This document shows positions 43,265 to 54,180 of a stretch of DNA of 64,000 bases, one piece after another. How positions within the stretch are numbered: position 1 is the first letter of the stretch; each line of letters opens with the position of its first letter. Made by a program: the position numbers and the translations under genes. Origin of the DNA: Linnemannia elongata (Eukaryota; Mortierellomycota; Mortierellomycetes; Mortierellales; Mortierellaceae); contig JAXBDG010000009.1 of NCBI GenBank assembly GCA_036320915.1, positions 186,001 to 250,000 on the forward strand, written 5' to 3'. The notes beneath the pieces were generated by a model, which made no database searches, had not been told where the DNA came from, and worked only from the letters and a program-made list of their open reading frames with translations.

Positions 43265-45072
43265 ATGGCACCTTGCGGAAAATTAGCCCATGACGCTGGC
43301 ATCTGGAGCGCGGCATGGTCCTCCAAGAACGCTCTTGTGACTGGTTCGCTCGATAACACCGTCAAAGTCTGGTAAGCCAGGACACAGGCTTTCAAGGATA
43401 CTCATAGTATGCGTTTTTATTAACAGCGTGTACTGACAGATCTGTCTCGTTATTGCTCATAGGAACGCAGAGAACGGCGAGCTGAAGGGAACTTTGACGG
43501 GTCACCAGCTTGGCGTCAACTCTGTCGATACCAACGCTGAAGGAACATGTATGAGCGACGACTTACGGGACATTTATATTCAGCTCAGGAAGACCACGGT
43601 CAATTTTTCTCCTCAGGATTGAATCGTTCTGACACGGTGGTCTTTATTTTTTTTCTCACACTTAGTGGCTGTGTCGACTTCATTGGACAGCCAGATTAGG
43701 ATCTGGGACTTGGAGCAGCTCAAGCAACACAAGATCATTGACGCTGGAGCAAGTAAGGACTCATTGCTTTGTCAGGTCTTAATCGGTGATCCCACAGTGA
43801 ATATGAGAGAGCACTCGAATCACTAAAGTTGTTCTCGTTAATTACTAGTTCAAGCATGGACTGCAAAGTTCTCACCTGACTCGAAGTACATTGCCACAGG
43901 AACGGCTTCAGGAGATATCAACCAGTACAGCGTGGAAAGCGGCGAGAAAGTGCAGACATTCGAGGGCCGTGGCAAGTTTGCCATGAGCGTCGCCTATGTA
44001 AGTTTTCGAGTGTCAATTGAGCTCTAGAGGCGCGCGTGAACTATCTATCAGGAATGCAGTAGATCTGGACTATAACCTATCGGAACGTCGCCTTGTTCTA
44101 ATGTTCTGCTTCTAGAGTCCTAACGGAGAGTACGTTGCGTGCGGAACTGAGGCTTCGTCTGATTCGTCCACTGTCCTCTTGTTTGACGTTGCCACTGGCA
44201 AGCTTCGCCACACCTTCAAGGGTAAAGTTTGCTCCTTTACTGCGTCAACATTATTTTCACGGCGGACGACATTGTTTCTACTGTGGGCTAACGCGGTTAT
44301 TGATATTCATGTTAAAATAGGCCACGCCATGACTGTGCGCTCACTCGCCTTCTCCGCTGACTCAACAAAGCTGGTGACAGGGTCGGACGACAAGAGGATC
44401 ATGATTCACGATGCGTAAGGATCCTCTTTTTCTCTTCAGGATTGATCTTGGCAGTACAGAGACTATGGATGTTGACTAACAGGAACCTTTGCTTTATTAA
44501 TATGGACTTTTCTTTAGCGTACATGGAGATACAATCCGCACACTCTCTGGACACTCTGCATGGGTGCTGAGTGTTGCTGTCAGCAGCGATGGTGTTCATG
44601 TTTCTAGTGGGTAAGTACTATTGCTTGTTTTATTGTGACGAGGAACGTGAAAGGAGCGAGGATGTGGCTATCGGCATGCGGGAGATTGACATTCGTCAGA
44701 CTGACACTAACATTTGCGCATGTTTGTAAACAAATAGATCGAGTGACAACAAGGTCAAGCTGTGGGATTTGGTCGCTGACCAGTGCATTGACACCATGGA
44801 CGGACACAGCGATCAGGTAACGATGTTGTTTTCAAATCCACACACGAAGCGTGTGACACGCCGCAAATTACCTCAATGTCAATTGAGTCTGCTCCTATGT
44901 TGCTTTTGTATGTCTTGTTGTCTCAAGTAGTTCGAGCTACGGATACTAAAAAGCATTTTGTCGGCTGTGTTTGATATAGGTCTGGGGACTTGCCTGGAAC
45001 AAGCAGGGCAACAAGTTTGTGTCGGCATCGGAGGACAAATCGATCAAGTTCTACTCGACGACCTCTGCATGA
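43265..45072 (+). CDS. SKI8: SKI8/WDR61-type WD40 protein
   Basis: Nine exons join in phase to 297 residues (human WDR61 has 305): 43265-43371, 43463-43548, 43666-43752, 43849-43997, 44116-44221, 44321-44414, 44518-44610, 44738-44816 and 44980-45072. The WD40 repeats read, among others, AHDAGIWSAAW, LVTGSLDNTVKVW, GHQLGVNSVD, SLDSQIRIWDLE, AWTAKFSPDSKYIATGT, RGKFAMSVAYSPNGEYVACG, LLFDVATGKLRHTFKGHAM, TLSGHSAWVLSVA, and DNKVKLWDL. The spacing and the RGKF and DVATGKL signatures match WDR61. The protein is a scaffold in the cytosolic Ski complex that feeds RNA to the exosome and, in many eukaryotes, in the nuclear PAF1 complex. The start keeps only eight residues before the first conserved AHD motif. 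Confidence 0.92.
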
Positions 45073-46084
45073 GCCAATCAATGGTACGCTGGGCAGAACA
45101 ACAGAAAGTAGCAGAAAAAAGATACCATCCAGGAACGACTCACATTACAGGACAATTCAGTAGTGATAGATTAAAGTCGACCCAAAGCGGGGGATGAACA
45201 TATATGTGGCGGACCTAGACGAGACGAGACATGCCTTTTTTTTTTTTTTTTTTTTCTTTTACAGTTCAGTTTTGTGGCAACGAGGTGTTGTTTGGTCTGG
45301 GTTGACATGCAGCGGAGGCGATATGTGGTTATACCTGTGTATGTGAACATTGCAAGGAGGAATATTTAGGTGAATGCTCCGACTCGAAGTTTGAATGCTT
45401 GAAAGTTGAGAAAAGGGTGGCAAAAGAGAGCAAAGAGAGCAACAATAAAAAACAAAAGGCGGCGAGCATTTTGCGCAGGCTAGCTAAGAGGGAGTGAGAG
45501 AGAGCGATGCTGTTTAAATTGTAGTAAGAAATAAGAGCGATGATTGGAATGAGTGAGTGTACAAGTGTGTGCAATGGTCTGGAAGGAGGTGTCGCATGGT
45601 ATGGTTTGTATTTGAAAGAACAATAAGGAAGGGCGGACCTGAAAAAGAATAAAATTTGCTGTACCGCGGTACGGTGCAAGGGTGGGTGTCAAGTGACACA
45701 GCGTCAAGGGTCGATTGACTCCATTTCTTCTCAGCCTCTCATTTTCAGCCAAGCCCTGTCCTGTCAGTGCGCACCTCTTTAGACAACAATCAAACGATCA
45801 AACAATCATTATAAATGGGACAATTCCCCTGGAAAGAGAGCAGCCGCTTGCTTCTTCTTTCCCTTGCTGTGTCTCTTCTCTCCACTTTACTTCATACCAT
45901 ACCATTGCTTCTCTCCCTCTCTGTCTCCCTTACACTCCCTCTCTCTCTCTCTCACTCTCTCCCTCTCCCTTTCTCTCTCACCCTCTCACCCTTCCCTCTC
46001 ACCATCCTTCCAACTTCTCTCTCTCTCCATTCTCCTTCTACTGACATTCAGTTCATTCATCCCCTCTCTTCTCCCTTTACACAA
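45073..46084. other. 3' region of SKI8 and upstream region of the Ser-rich gene
   Basis: A T-run (about 20) at 45237-45256 probably lies in the SKI8 3' UTR. A TC-rich stretch at 45900-46070 is probably the 5' leader of the next gene; it creates an in-frame hydrophobic extension from an ATG at 45815 that I do not accept as coding. Confidence 0.5.
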
Positions 46085-48746
46085 ATGACTCAAACGAAGA
46101 CAGCATCCGCAACAACTGACCCCTTAGCGACAACAACGACAACAACAACAGGGACAGCAACCCCCGCAGGCACAGACCCAATTGGCCCATTCTCTCACAC
46201 CAACACCTCCACAGCCGCTCCTTCTTCAGTCAGTTCTGTTCAAAGTCCTGTCTCAGTCCATATGTCGTCCCCTCCCCACAAGCCAAGATTCACTCGCTCC
46301 CCTACGCCATATACCCTCCAGGACATGGACAGGGAGATGGACGGAGGTGGGGAGAACCATCAGTCGAGATCCTCTCCTCAGAGAAGCTCTTCTGCTACAA
46401 CCGAGAGTAAAATCAATCTCATTCCTAATTCCATCAGTCATACCACCACCAGCAACACGATCACCAGCCAGCACAGTTCTAATAACAACAACAGCGACAG
46501 TGAAATGAAGAACTACACCTACCTCGACAACAGCAACAACGACAGTAACAGAATGAACGCCTCTGGTCACCTCTCTCCTCCTTCGTCACTCAACACCATT
46601 CCTTCCAGCAATAATAACAATAATAATAATACTAATATCGACTACAAGAAGCCAACAGCTGGGTGGACGCTCTTCGCTCAATTGGCCAAGATGACCCCAG
46701 AGGAGGTGGAGTTGATCCGACTGACAAAGGCCAACACTGCAGCCAACAAGCAAATCTGCGCTGTGCCTGTCACCCTTATCCCCCCTGCTGTTGTTCAGTC
46801 CAACTCCAGCAGCGGTAGCAGCAGTTACGCCAGACCATCCGAAACCTTATCGTCTGTCATGTCCAGTTCCACCAGCTCAACGACGGAAGCAACTTTGCCC
46901 AATTCCTCGCCCAAGAGGACCAGACAACGCCGGAAAGAATTGTCCCCTTCCCCTCCTCCCATCTCTCTCTCCGTGGTATCCGAAACGTCAACCCTTGATC
47001 GGCAACACTCCTCCTCATCCTCGGAGGGAGACAAATCCCCCGATTCGAGATCGTCGCCCTCGACCAATGAACGGGGATCGCTCTCACCTCCGTCAGAATC
47101 ATCGCTGTCGTCGTCGTCTTTATCGTCCGTCCCTTCGTCTCAGGTACAACCATGAACATACGAATTCTTGGGAAAAATGGATTTTTTTTGCCACCAATTT
47201 CCTTCCTTTTAACACGAGACAGACGCTCTCCGCTCGCCGCAGTTGCCCCTAAAATCATAACATGCCTATCCACCCCCTTGCGCATCATTCAACCCTCGCT
47301 AGCCCCTAATTATCTCGTCCCTGAATCAAACTAACACTGGTCACCCTCTATTTTCTTTTCTGCACTTCAACTTCCCCCTCGCCTTTGCCCTCCTCACTTT
47401 CATAACCACAGTCGTCACCTTCACCAGAATCAAGTCCTCGCCGAAGAAAGAGATCAAAACTAGATCACCCCTCTTCCTCCATGCCACCCTCGGCCCTCTG
47501 GTCGTCCCACAGAAGAAAATCATCTATTTCACCGCCAAAGTCTGTCCTGATCGACGAGTCCAAGAACATGGTCTTTTCTTACCGATCCGGCTCCACCATT
47601 GAAACGTTCTTGCCCACGTCAACCACCAACAACCGCCTTTCCACACGAGATGACCCGGACCGAGATACCGAGGACTCGGAGGACTATGATCTTATGATGG
47701 ACGAAGAGACTTACAATCGTTTTTCCACACGAGATGTCCTCGACTGGGATCTCCCCTACTTGGGGTATGAGGGTTACAAAAAAGAATTCCTCTCCCAGAA
47801 GAACTTTACCAATACCACCGCATCCTCTTCAGTGCCTTCATCCACTTCGTCTTCCTGGTGGTCATTACCCTCTGCCACGGCTGCAACACCCCTCAGCTCT
47901 AACCATCCCGGATCTGTTGAAAACAACATCAAGTCATCATCATCGTCAAATCTAAGCCCAAGCCCGAGCAGTTGGACTCCAGAAGCAGGCGGGTCCTTGG
48001 ACAGCGTCCTCAGCGATAATGGACCCAACACGTTTGCGAACATTGCTTCCAGCCTTGATACACTCTGGTCTCCGCCCATGCTCCGTCGTACATTCTCGGA
48101 AGTCTCCTCTGCGAGAAGGGGTCCCAGATCTTCCCTCTCTGTAACTAGCAGTCCTGCAGGTGCTGCTGGTACTGGCGAGGGTAAGGAGTCTGTAACTCGG
48201 AGAGTCCCGGTACTGCGACGTCAGGCATCGATGCCCTCTTTGGAGCGCGAGATATCAGAAGAGAGCCCCTTCTTGGAGCAGCCGCCAGTCTGGAGCCCCG
48301 CCTTTTCTCAACCCCTGGAATCGATAGCGAAGATTGTCGCTACTCACGAAGTAAAGGAACCTATAGAGGCTACTGCTACCCTTGCCGTTCAAGAATCCAC
48401 TTCGACTGCTGATAGCGTAAGCAAAGAGGTTGTCATGATGGAGGTCGAACCTGAAGTCTCAGCTGATACCCTCACAGCTCCAGGAACAGCTACAACACCA
48501 GCCTCTGGATCGACCAAAGGTAGCAGGGGCGCCATTCGTCGACGTGACACGCGTCAGCTACACCACCCTTACCGACGACGCGTTCCAAGTACTACCTCTC
48601 AAGACGGATCTGTCGATGACTCTATCCTTCGCCTCCCTGCGCAATTCCGTCGATCCGCCTCGTTCTCTGGAACTACTAGCACACCTCCAGCGCAGCCTGT
48701 CCTTCGACGCGAGGCTTCTACCACGGCTTACATGGATATTCTGTAA
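46085..48746 (+). CDS. uncharacterised Ser/Thr/Asn-rich protein
   Basis: Two exons, 46085-47143 and 47412-48746, join in phase 0 through a 268-bp GT-AG intron to 797 residues. No known domain was recognised. Most of the protein is low-complexity Ser/Thr/Asn/Pro. Ordered-looking islands are WTLFAQLAKMTPEEVELIRL (about residues 195-215), VLIDESKNMVFSYRSGSTIE just after a basic SPRRRKRSK (possible nuclear signal), an acidic stretch with EDSEDYDLMMDEETYNRF, and VLDWDLPYLGYEGYKKEFL. The phrase (F/L)STRDxxDxD occurs twice about 30 residues apart. The composition suggests a disordered, probably phosphorylated signalling or transcription-related protein. An in-frame Met at 45815 would add 90 Leu/Ser-rich residues encoded by a TC microsatellite and was not used. 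Confidence 0.65.
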
Positions 48747-49338
48747 TTTCTTTCTTTCTTTTTCTTTTTCTTGTTAGCTCAACGGTGTGTGGAAGGTTAA
48801 CTGCCTATTGTTTTTTTAATTTTTTCTTTTCTGCTGTGCGATTGTAAAAACAAGAAGGGTGAAGAATCCCTGTGTAAATAAAAATGTACCAATAGCACCT
48901 TTGGTTTTTTTTGTCAACCACTTCAATCTCGGAATTTTTTTTTTTTTTCTTTTGTTGAGGCGAGAACAAAAAAATATGAGACAAAATAGCTTATTAGCGC
49001 AGCACATGTGCCATCCATCTTCGCCCCCACCCCGCCTGCTCTTTTATTTGACTATTTTATATGGAAAAAATAGTCCACTACTTTTAACGCGTCCTTTTTG
49101 TATGTGCTCGGGGCTTCGGAGTAGGGAGCAAATGATACATTACGGTAAGCTTCGTCACGATATGATGGAGGGAGAAGGAGCAGACAGGTTTCTGGGAGTG
49201 AGCATGGAGGTCAGATACTGATGGCTTCGGGGGGGGGGGGTCAAAGAGGATTTTTCTTGCAGAGGTATTGGAATAGTGTCCACGCAGGGTAGCAAGATAT
49301 GGTGGTCAAGGACCAATGAGGCGTGTTTTGCTATATTA
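48747..49338. other. intergenic, no gene recognised
   Basis: Starts as the T-rich 3' end of the Ser-rich gene. A run of 12 G lies at 49229-49240, about 100 bp before the F-box/LRR cluster D. No coding frame is supported. Confidence 0.5.
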
Positions 49339-49806
49339 GTGTATAGCCACTAATACAAGTTGCACCAGCCATGCAGATTGTAGCAATACAGAATTCTTCC
49401 TCGGCTATCCAAGTACTGTGTTGGACGAATGGACACCTCCAATGCTTCCTCGTTTAGTTCTTTTCATTTCCCTCCGGGGAGCGAAGCCATGGGTATTATT
49501 CTAGTTGGGTTCACATGCGCAGCGACGAGCATACTGTAGCGTAAAATACGGAGGCGGAGCAGATTTAGAACAGCAGAGAGAAAAAAAAAATTAAAGAGAC
49601 GGACAGTGGGCAAAGAGAAATAAAGTTTCGAAGCGTCAACTAAATGTCCCAACATTACTTTTTGGTAATCCCATTCTTTCTCTCATCCCATTCCATTCTT
49701 GCTCTCATCCTAGTTCATTCCTCCTCATCCCCTTCCACTCTTCCTGTCATCCATCACAACATCAATCTTGTTACACATGTCATATTCCCCATCTTGTAAG
49801 ACTAGG
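49339..49806. repeat. 5' flank of duplicon, start of cluster D (truncated)
   Basis: The shared upstream block begins abruptly at gccactaatacaagttgcac and continues to the start codon of copy D1. The distal half found in other copies is missing. Confidence 0.75.
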
Positions 49807-51567
49807 ATGTTCCAGACACATCCTCTTGATCTACACGAGATTCGGTCCAGAATTGCCAGCAGTCTGCGCCTTAAAGACCTCGCGTCCTGTGCGCGTGTGA
49901 GTCAGGATTGGAACGCCTCATTTACACCGGCACTCTACAACTCTGTCGTGTTGTCGAAAAATGACCTCAGCTTGGGACCTGTCAAGAGAAACAAGCATCT
50001 TATAAAACACCTCACGATTGAGAAGCCTACCTATGGAAACCCATGGACGTCTGCAGAATACAAAGTAATTTCTAGCATTATGGCTAAGTCGACTCTCACC
50101 ACCTTCGACTTAACGGAAAACTTGATCGGGGAGAACGGAGCTGTGGCGCTGTCCGAGGCACTCAAGACCAACTCTACCCTGACCACTTTGAACTTGAACA
50201 GCAACTCGATCGGGGAGAAGGGAGCTGTGGCGCTGGCAGAGGCACTCCAGACCAACTCGACCCTGACCACTTTGGACTTGAACTGCAACACGATCGGAAC
50301 CAACGGAGCTGAGGCACTGTCGGAGGCACTCAAGACCAACTCGACTCTCACCACTTTGCATTTGTACGCCAACTCGATCGGGGACAGAGGAGCTGTAGCC
50401 CTGTCTAAGTCACTCAAGACCAACTCGACTCTCACCACTTTGAGCTTGTACGACAACTCGATCGGAGCCGACGGAGCTGAGGCACTGTCGGATGCACTCA
50501 AGACCAATTCGACTCTGACCACTTTGAATTTGTACGCCAACTCGATCGGAGAGAACGGAGCCGTAGCGCTATCTGAGGCACTCAAGACCAACTCGACTCT
50601 CACTACTTTGGACTTAACGGAAACCTCGATCGGAAACAGCGGAGTTGTGGCACTGTGTGAGCCACTCAAGACCAACTCGACCCTAACTACTTTGGACTTG
50701 TCCTACAACTCGATCGGGGACAATGGAGCTGAGGCACTGTCAGAGGCACTCAAGTCCAATTCGACTCTCACTACTTTGAGCTTGTACGAGAATTCGATCG
50801 GAGCCAACGGAGTTGAGGCACTGTCGGAGGCACTCAAGACCAACTCGACTCTCACCACTTTGAACTTGTACGCCAACTCGATCGGGGACAAAGGAGCTGT
50901 AGCCCTGTCAGAAGCACTCAAGACCAACTCGACCCTGAATATATTGAACTTGAACAGGAACTCGATCAGGGAGAACGGAGCTGCAGCGCTATCTGAGGCC
51001 CTCAAGACCAACTCGACTCTCACCACTTTGGATTTGCACGCCAACTGGATCGGAAACAACGGAGCTGTAGCGCTGTCAGAGGCACTCAAGACCAACTCGA
51101 TCCTAACCACTTTGAACTTGAGCAGTAACTTGATCAGGGAGAACGGAGCTGTAGCGCTATCTGAGGCACTCAACACCAACTCGACTCTCACCACTTTGGA
51201 CTTGCAGGACAACTCGATCGGAATCAACGGAGCTGTAGCTCTGTCAAAGGCACTCAACACCAATTCGACTCTCACCACTTTGGACTTACAGGACAACTCG
51301 ATCGGAATCGACGGAGCTGTAGCTCTGTCTAAGGCACTCAAGACCAACTCAACTCTCACCACTTTGAACTTGTACAAAAACTCGATCGCGGAGAACGGAG
51401 CTGTAGCGTTGTCTGAGGCACTCAAGTCTAACTCCACTCTCACCACTTTAAATTTGGGATACAACTCGATCGGAAAGAATGGAGCTCAGGCACTGTCTGA
51501 GGCATGCAGCATTAACTTGACTGTGACCATCAAAGGCATCGTACTTCAACGACTGTCTAAGCCTTAA
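49807..51567 (+). CDS. F-box/LRR protein, copy D1 (16 repeats)
   Basis: The protein has 586 residues from the shared MFQTHPLDLHEIRSR start and is the longest member here. The head has two unusual changes (SLRLKDLAS, QDWNASF). Sixteen complete repeats follow, then the cap SINLTVTIKGIVLQRLSKP. Repeats with an Ala/Glu variant (GAEALSEAL or GVEALSEAL) alternate with GAVAL types in repeats 3, 5, 8 and 9, and LYANS recurs at the ends of repeats 3, 5 and 9. The pattern SLY(D/E)NSIGA(D/N)G, NLYANSIG occurs twice (repeats 4-5 and 8-9), showing that blocks of more than one repeat have been duplicated internally. Repeat 7 has a Cys/Pro variant (VVALCEPLK). Confidence 0.85.
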   Translation: MFQTHPLDLHEIRSRIASSLRLKDLASCARVSQDWNASFTPALYNSVVLSKNDLSLGPVKRNKHLIKHLTIEKPTYGNPWTSAEYKVISSIMAKSTLTTFDLTENLIGENGAVALSEALKTNSTLTTLNLNSNSIGEKGAVALAEALQTNSTLTTLDLNCNTIGTNGAEALSEALKTNSTLTTLHLYANSIGDRGAVALSKSLKTNSTLTTLSLYDNSIGADGAEALSDALKTNSTLTTLNLYANSIGENGAVALSEALKTNSTLTTLDLTETSIGNSGVVALCEPLKTNSTLTTLDLSYNSIGDNGAEALSEALKSNSTLTTLSLYENSIGANGVEALSEALKTNSTLTTLNLYANSIGDKGAVALSEALKTNSTLNILNLNRNSIRENGAAALSEALKTNSTLTTLDLHANWIGNNGAVALSEALKTNSILTTLNLSSNLIRENGAVALSEALNTNSTLTTLDLQDNSIGINGAVALSKALNTNSTLTTLDLQDNSIGIDGAVALSKALKTNSTLTTLNLYKNSIAENGAVALSEALKSNSTLTTLNLGYNSIGKNGAQALSEACSINLTVTIKGIVLQRLSKP

Positions 51568-52616
51568 TAAGAGTAATGAAGAGAGAAAGTGTATATATAT
51601 TTTATAGCAATATCAGTCAAGATCCCCCCTACCTTCTTTCTCACCGACCTCTATCCACGCACTTTTGTCTATCCACGTCATTTCCTATCACAATGAGTTT
51701 TTAGTAGATTGATAACTTAATACTAAAATCCCTGTCGTCATGGCACGGATCTAAACCATATACCTTGTATCTAGCCTCCTATGGCCTAGCTACATGGATG
51801 TAATGGATATCCTAGAAATACAGCGGGAAATATTTACATAAAGTTAATTCCAATGATCCAAAACATTTACTTGCATTCTTCATATACCCTATCTTTCTGA
51901 TCTCTCAAATGTTTCGAGCGACTCACCAAAAAGCCGAACTATCTCAACGGGAATTTTGCAAGGTTACAGAGCTAAAATAAAAAGAAATCCGAAAAAAATT
52001 ACTACGCAAGCGACCAGCACAGGCATAGATAGGTCAAAGCAAGTGTGTGGTGCCTGGGAAGGGATGGAAAGAAGAGGAAAGACAAGGTTGCTAATGTAGA
52101 AAAAACCCTTTAGCGGGTCAGTTGGCATCCTTTGCAAAGGTGGTATGTAAGTTTACAGCAACTAATACAAGTTTCACCATTCACGCAGATTGAAGCAATA
52201 CAGAATCCTCCCTCGGCTATCCAAGCACTTTAATGGAAGAATAGACACCTCCAATGCTTCCTTGTTTTGTTCTTTTCATCTCCCTCCGCGAGTGAAACCG
52301 CGGGTATTATATGGTTGGGTTCACATGCGGTGCGACGAGCATACGGTAAAGCAAAACACGGAGGCGGAGCATCTTTTGAACTGTGGAAAAAAAAATGGAG
52401 TGCCGCAGAGTGGGGGCAAAGAGAAATAAAGTTTTGTGGCGTGAACTGTATGTCCCAACAGTATTTTTTGTGATCCCATCCCATTCTTTCTCTAATCCCA
52501 TTCCATCCTTCCTCTCATCCTAGTTCATTCCTCCTCATCCCCTTCCACCCTTTCTGTCATCCATCACACCATCAACCCTGTCACACATGCCATATTCTTC
52601 CTCTTGCAAGACGAAT
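51568..52616. repeat. conserved intergenic block of the F-box/LRR duplicon (D1/D2)
   Basis: Full flank unit in plus orientation between D1 and D2. The small upstream frame that is open in other copies is broken here by a stop (cacgcagattgaagcaatac) and other changes, which argues against a conserved peptide. Confidence 0.75.
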
Positions 52617-54041
52617 ATGTTCCAGACACATCCCCTCGAGCTACACGAGATTCGGTCCAGAATTGCCAGCAGTCTTGGCCTTAAAGACCTCGCTTCCTGT
52701 GCGCGTGTGAGTCAGGATTGGAACGACTCATTTACACCGGCACTCTACAACTCTGTCGTGCTGTCGAAACATGACCTCAGCATGGAATGTGTTGAGAGAA
52801 ACAAGCATATTATAAAACACCTCACGATTGAGAAGCCTACCTATGGAGAACTATGGACATCTGGAGAATTCAAAGTAATTTCTAGCATTATGGCCAACTC
52901 GACTCTCACCACTTTGGACTTGAGCAGAAACCCGATTAGGGAGAACGGAGCTGTGGCGCTGTCTACGGCACTCAAGACCAACTCTACCCTGACTACTTTG
53001 GACCTACAGAGCAACTCGATCGGAATCAACGGAGTTGTGGCGTTGTCGGAGGCACTCAAGACCAACTCGACTCTCACCACTTTGAACTTACACAATAACT
53101 TGAGCGCGGAGAACGGAGCTTTAGCGTTGTCTGAGGCACTCAAGACCAACTCGACCCTGACCATCTTGAACTTACAGAGCAACTGGATCGGGGACAACGG
53201 AGCTGTAGCGCTATCTGAGGCACTCAAGACCAACTCGACCCTGACCACCTTGAACTTACAGAGCAATTCGATCGGAATCAACGGAGCTGTAGCGCTGTCA
53301 GAGGCACTCAAGGCCAACTCGACTCTCACCACTCTGAACTTGCGGTACAACTTAATCGGGGAGAACGGAGCTGTGGCGCTGTTTGAGACACTCAAGACCA
53401 ACTCGACTCTCACCACTTTGGACCTGACCAACAACTTGATCAAAATCAATGGAGCTGTAGCGCTGTCAGAGGCACTCAAGACCAACTTGACCCTGACCAC
53501 CTTGGATTTGACGAGCAACTCGATCGGAATCAACGGAGCTGTAGAGCTGTCGGAGGCACTCAAGACCAACTCGACCCTGACCACTTTGGACTTGAACTAC
53601 AACTCGATCGGAATCAACGGAGCTGTAGCGCTGTCGGAGGCACTCGAGACCAACTCGACCCTTACTACTTTGGGCTTGAACTACAACTCGATCGGAATCA
53701 ACGGAGCTGTAGCGCTGTCGGAGGCACTCAAGACCAATTCGACCCTGACCACCTTGGACTTACAGAGCAACTCGATTGGAATCAACGGAGCTGTAGCGCT
53801 GTCTGAGGCACTTAAGACCAACTCGACTCTCACCACTTTGGACTTGAGCAGGAACTCGATCGGGGAGAGCGGAGCCGTGGCGCTATCTACGGCACTCAAG
53901 ACCAACTCAACTCTCACCACTTTGGATATGGGACGCAACTCGATCGGGGACAATGGAGCTCAAGCACTGTCTGAGGCATGCAGCGTTAACTTGACCGTCA
54001 CTATTAAAGGCGTCGTACTTCATCGACTGTCTACGCCTTAA
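52617..54041 (+). CDS. F-box/LRR protein, copy D2 (12 repeats)
   Basis: The protein has 474 residues: F-box-like head starting MFQTHPLELHEIRSR, twelve repeats, and the cap VNLTVTIKGVVLHRLSTP. In this copy the loop variant is mostly Ile (IGINGAVAL in repeats 2, 5 and 8 to 11, with IKINGAVAL in repeat 7). Consecutive repeats 8 to 11 are almost identical to one another, indicating very recent expansion or homogenisation. Repeat 3 starts SAENGALAL, unusual in lacking the Ile. An in-frame Met ten codons upstream (MPYSSSCKTN) is not shared by all copies and was not used. Confidence 0.85.
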   Translation: MFQTHPLELHEIRSRIASSLGLKDLASCARVSQDWNDSFTPALYNSVVLSKHDLSMECVERNKHIIKHLTIEKPTYGELWTSGEFKVISSIMANSTLTTLDLSRNPIRENGAVALSTALKTNSTLTTLDLQSNSIGINGVVALSEALKTNSTLTTLNLHNNLSAENGALALSEALKTNSTLTILNLQSNWIGDNGAVALSEALKTNSTLTTLNLQSNSIGINGAVALSEALKANSTLTTLNLRYNLIGENGAVALFETLKTNSTLTTLDLTNNLIKINGAVALSEALKTNLTLTTLDLTSNSIGINGAVELSEALKTNSTLTTLDLNYNSIGINGAVALSEALETNSTLTTLGLNYNSIGINGAVALSEALKTNSTLTTLDLQSNSIGINGAVALSEALKTNSTLTTLDLSRNSIGESGAVALSTALKTNSTLTTLDMGRNSIGDNGAQALSEACSVNLTVTIKGVVLHRLSTP

Positions 54042-54180
54042 TAAGAGTGACGAAGAGATAAAGTATATATATTTTATAACGATATCAGTCAAGATCTCCC
54101 CTACCTTCATTCTCATCAACCCCTAACTACACACATTTGTCTACTCATTTCATTTCCAATCACAATCAGCTTTTGGTAGA
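54042..54180. repeat. truncated 3' flank of duplicon, end of cluster D
   Basis: The shared 3' flank (taataagagtgacgaagaga onward) continues to about 54180, then similarity stops. Confidence 0.65.

Noticed and set aside
45815..46084. N-terminal extension of the Ser-rich protein giving a signal-peptide-like Leu-rich start
   Set aside because: It is encoded by a TC-rich microsatellite typical of 5' leaders in this window; the Met at 46085 begins the protein-like sequence.
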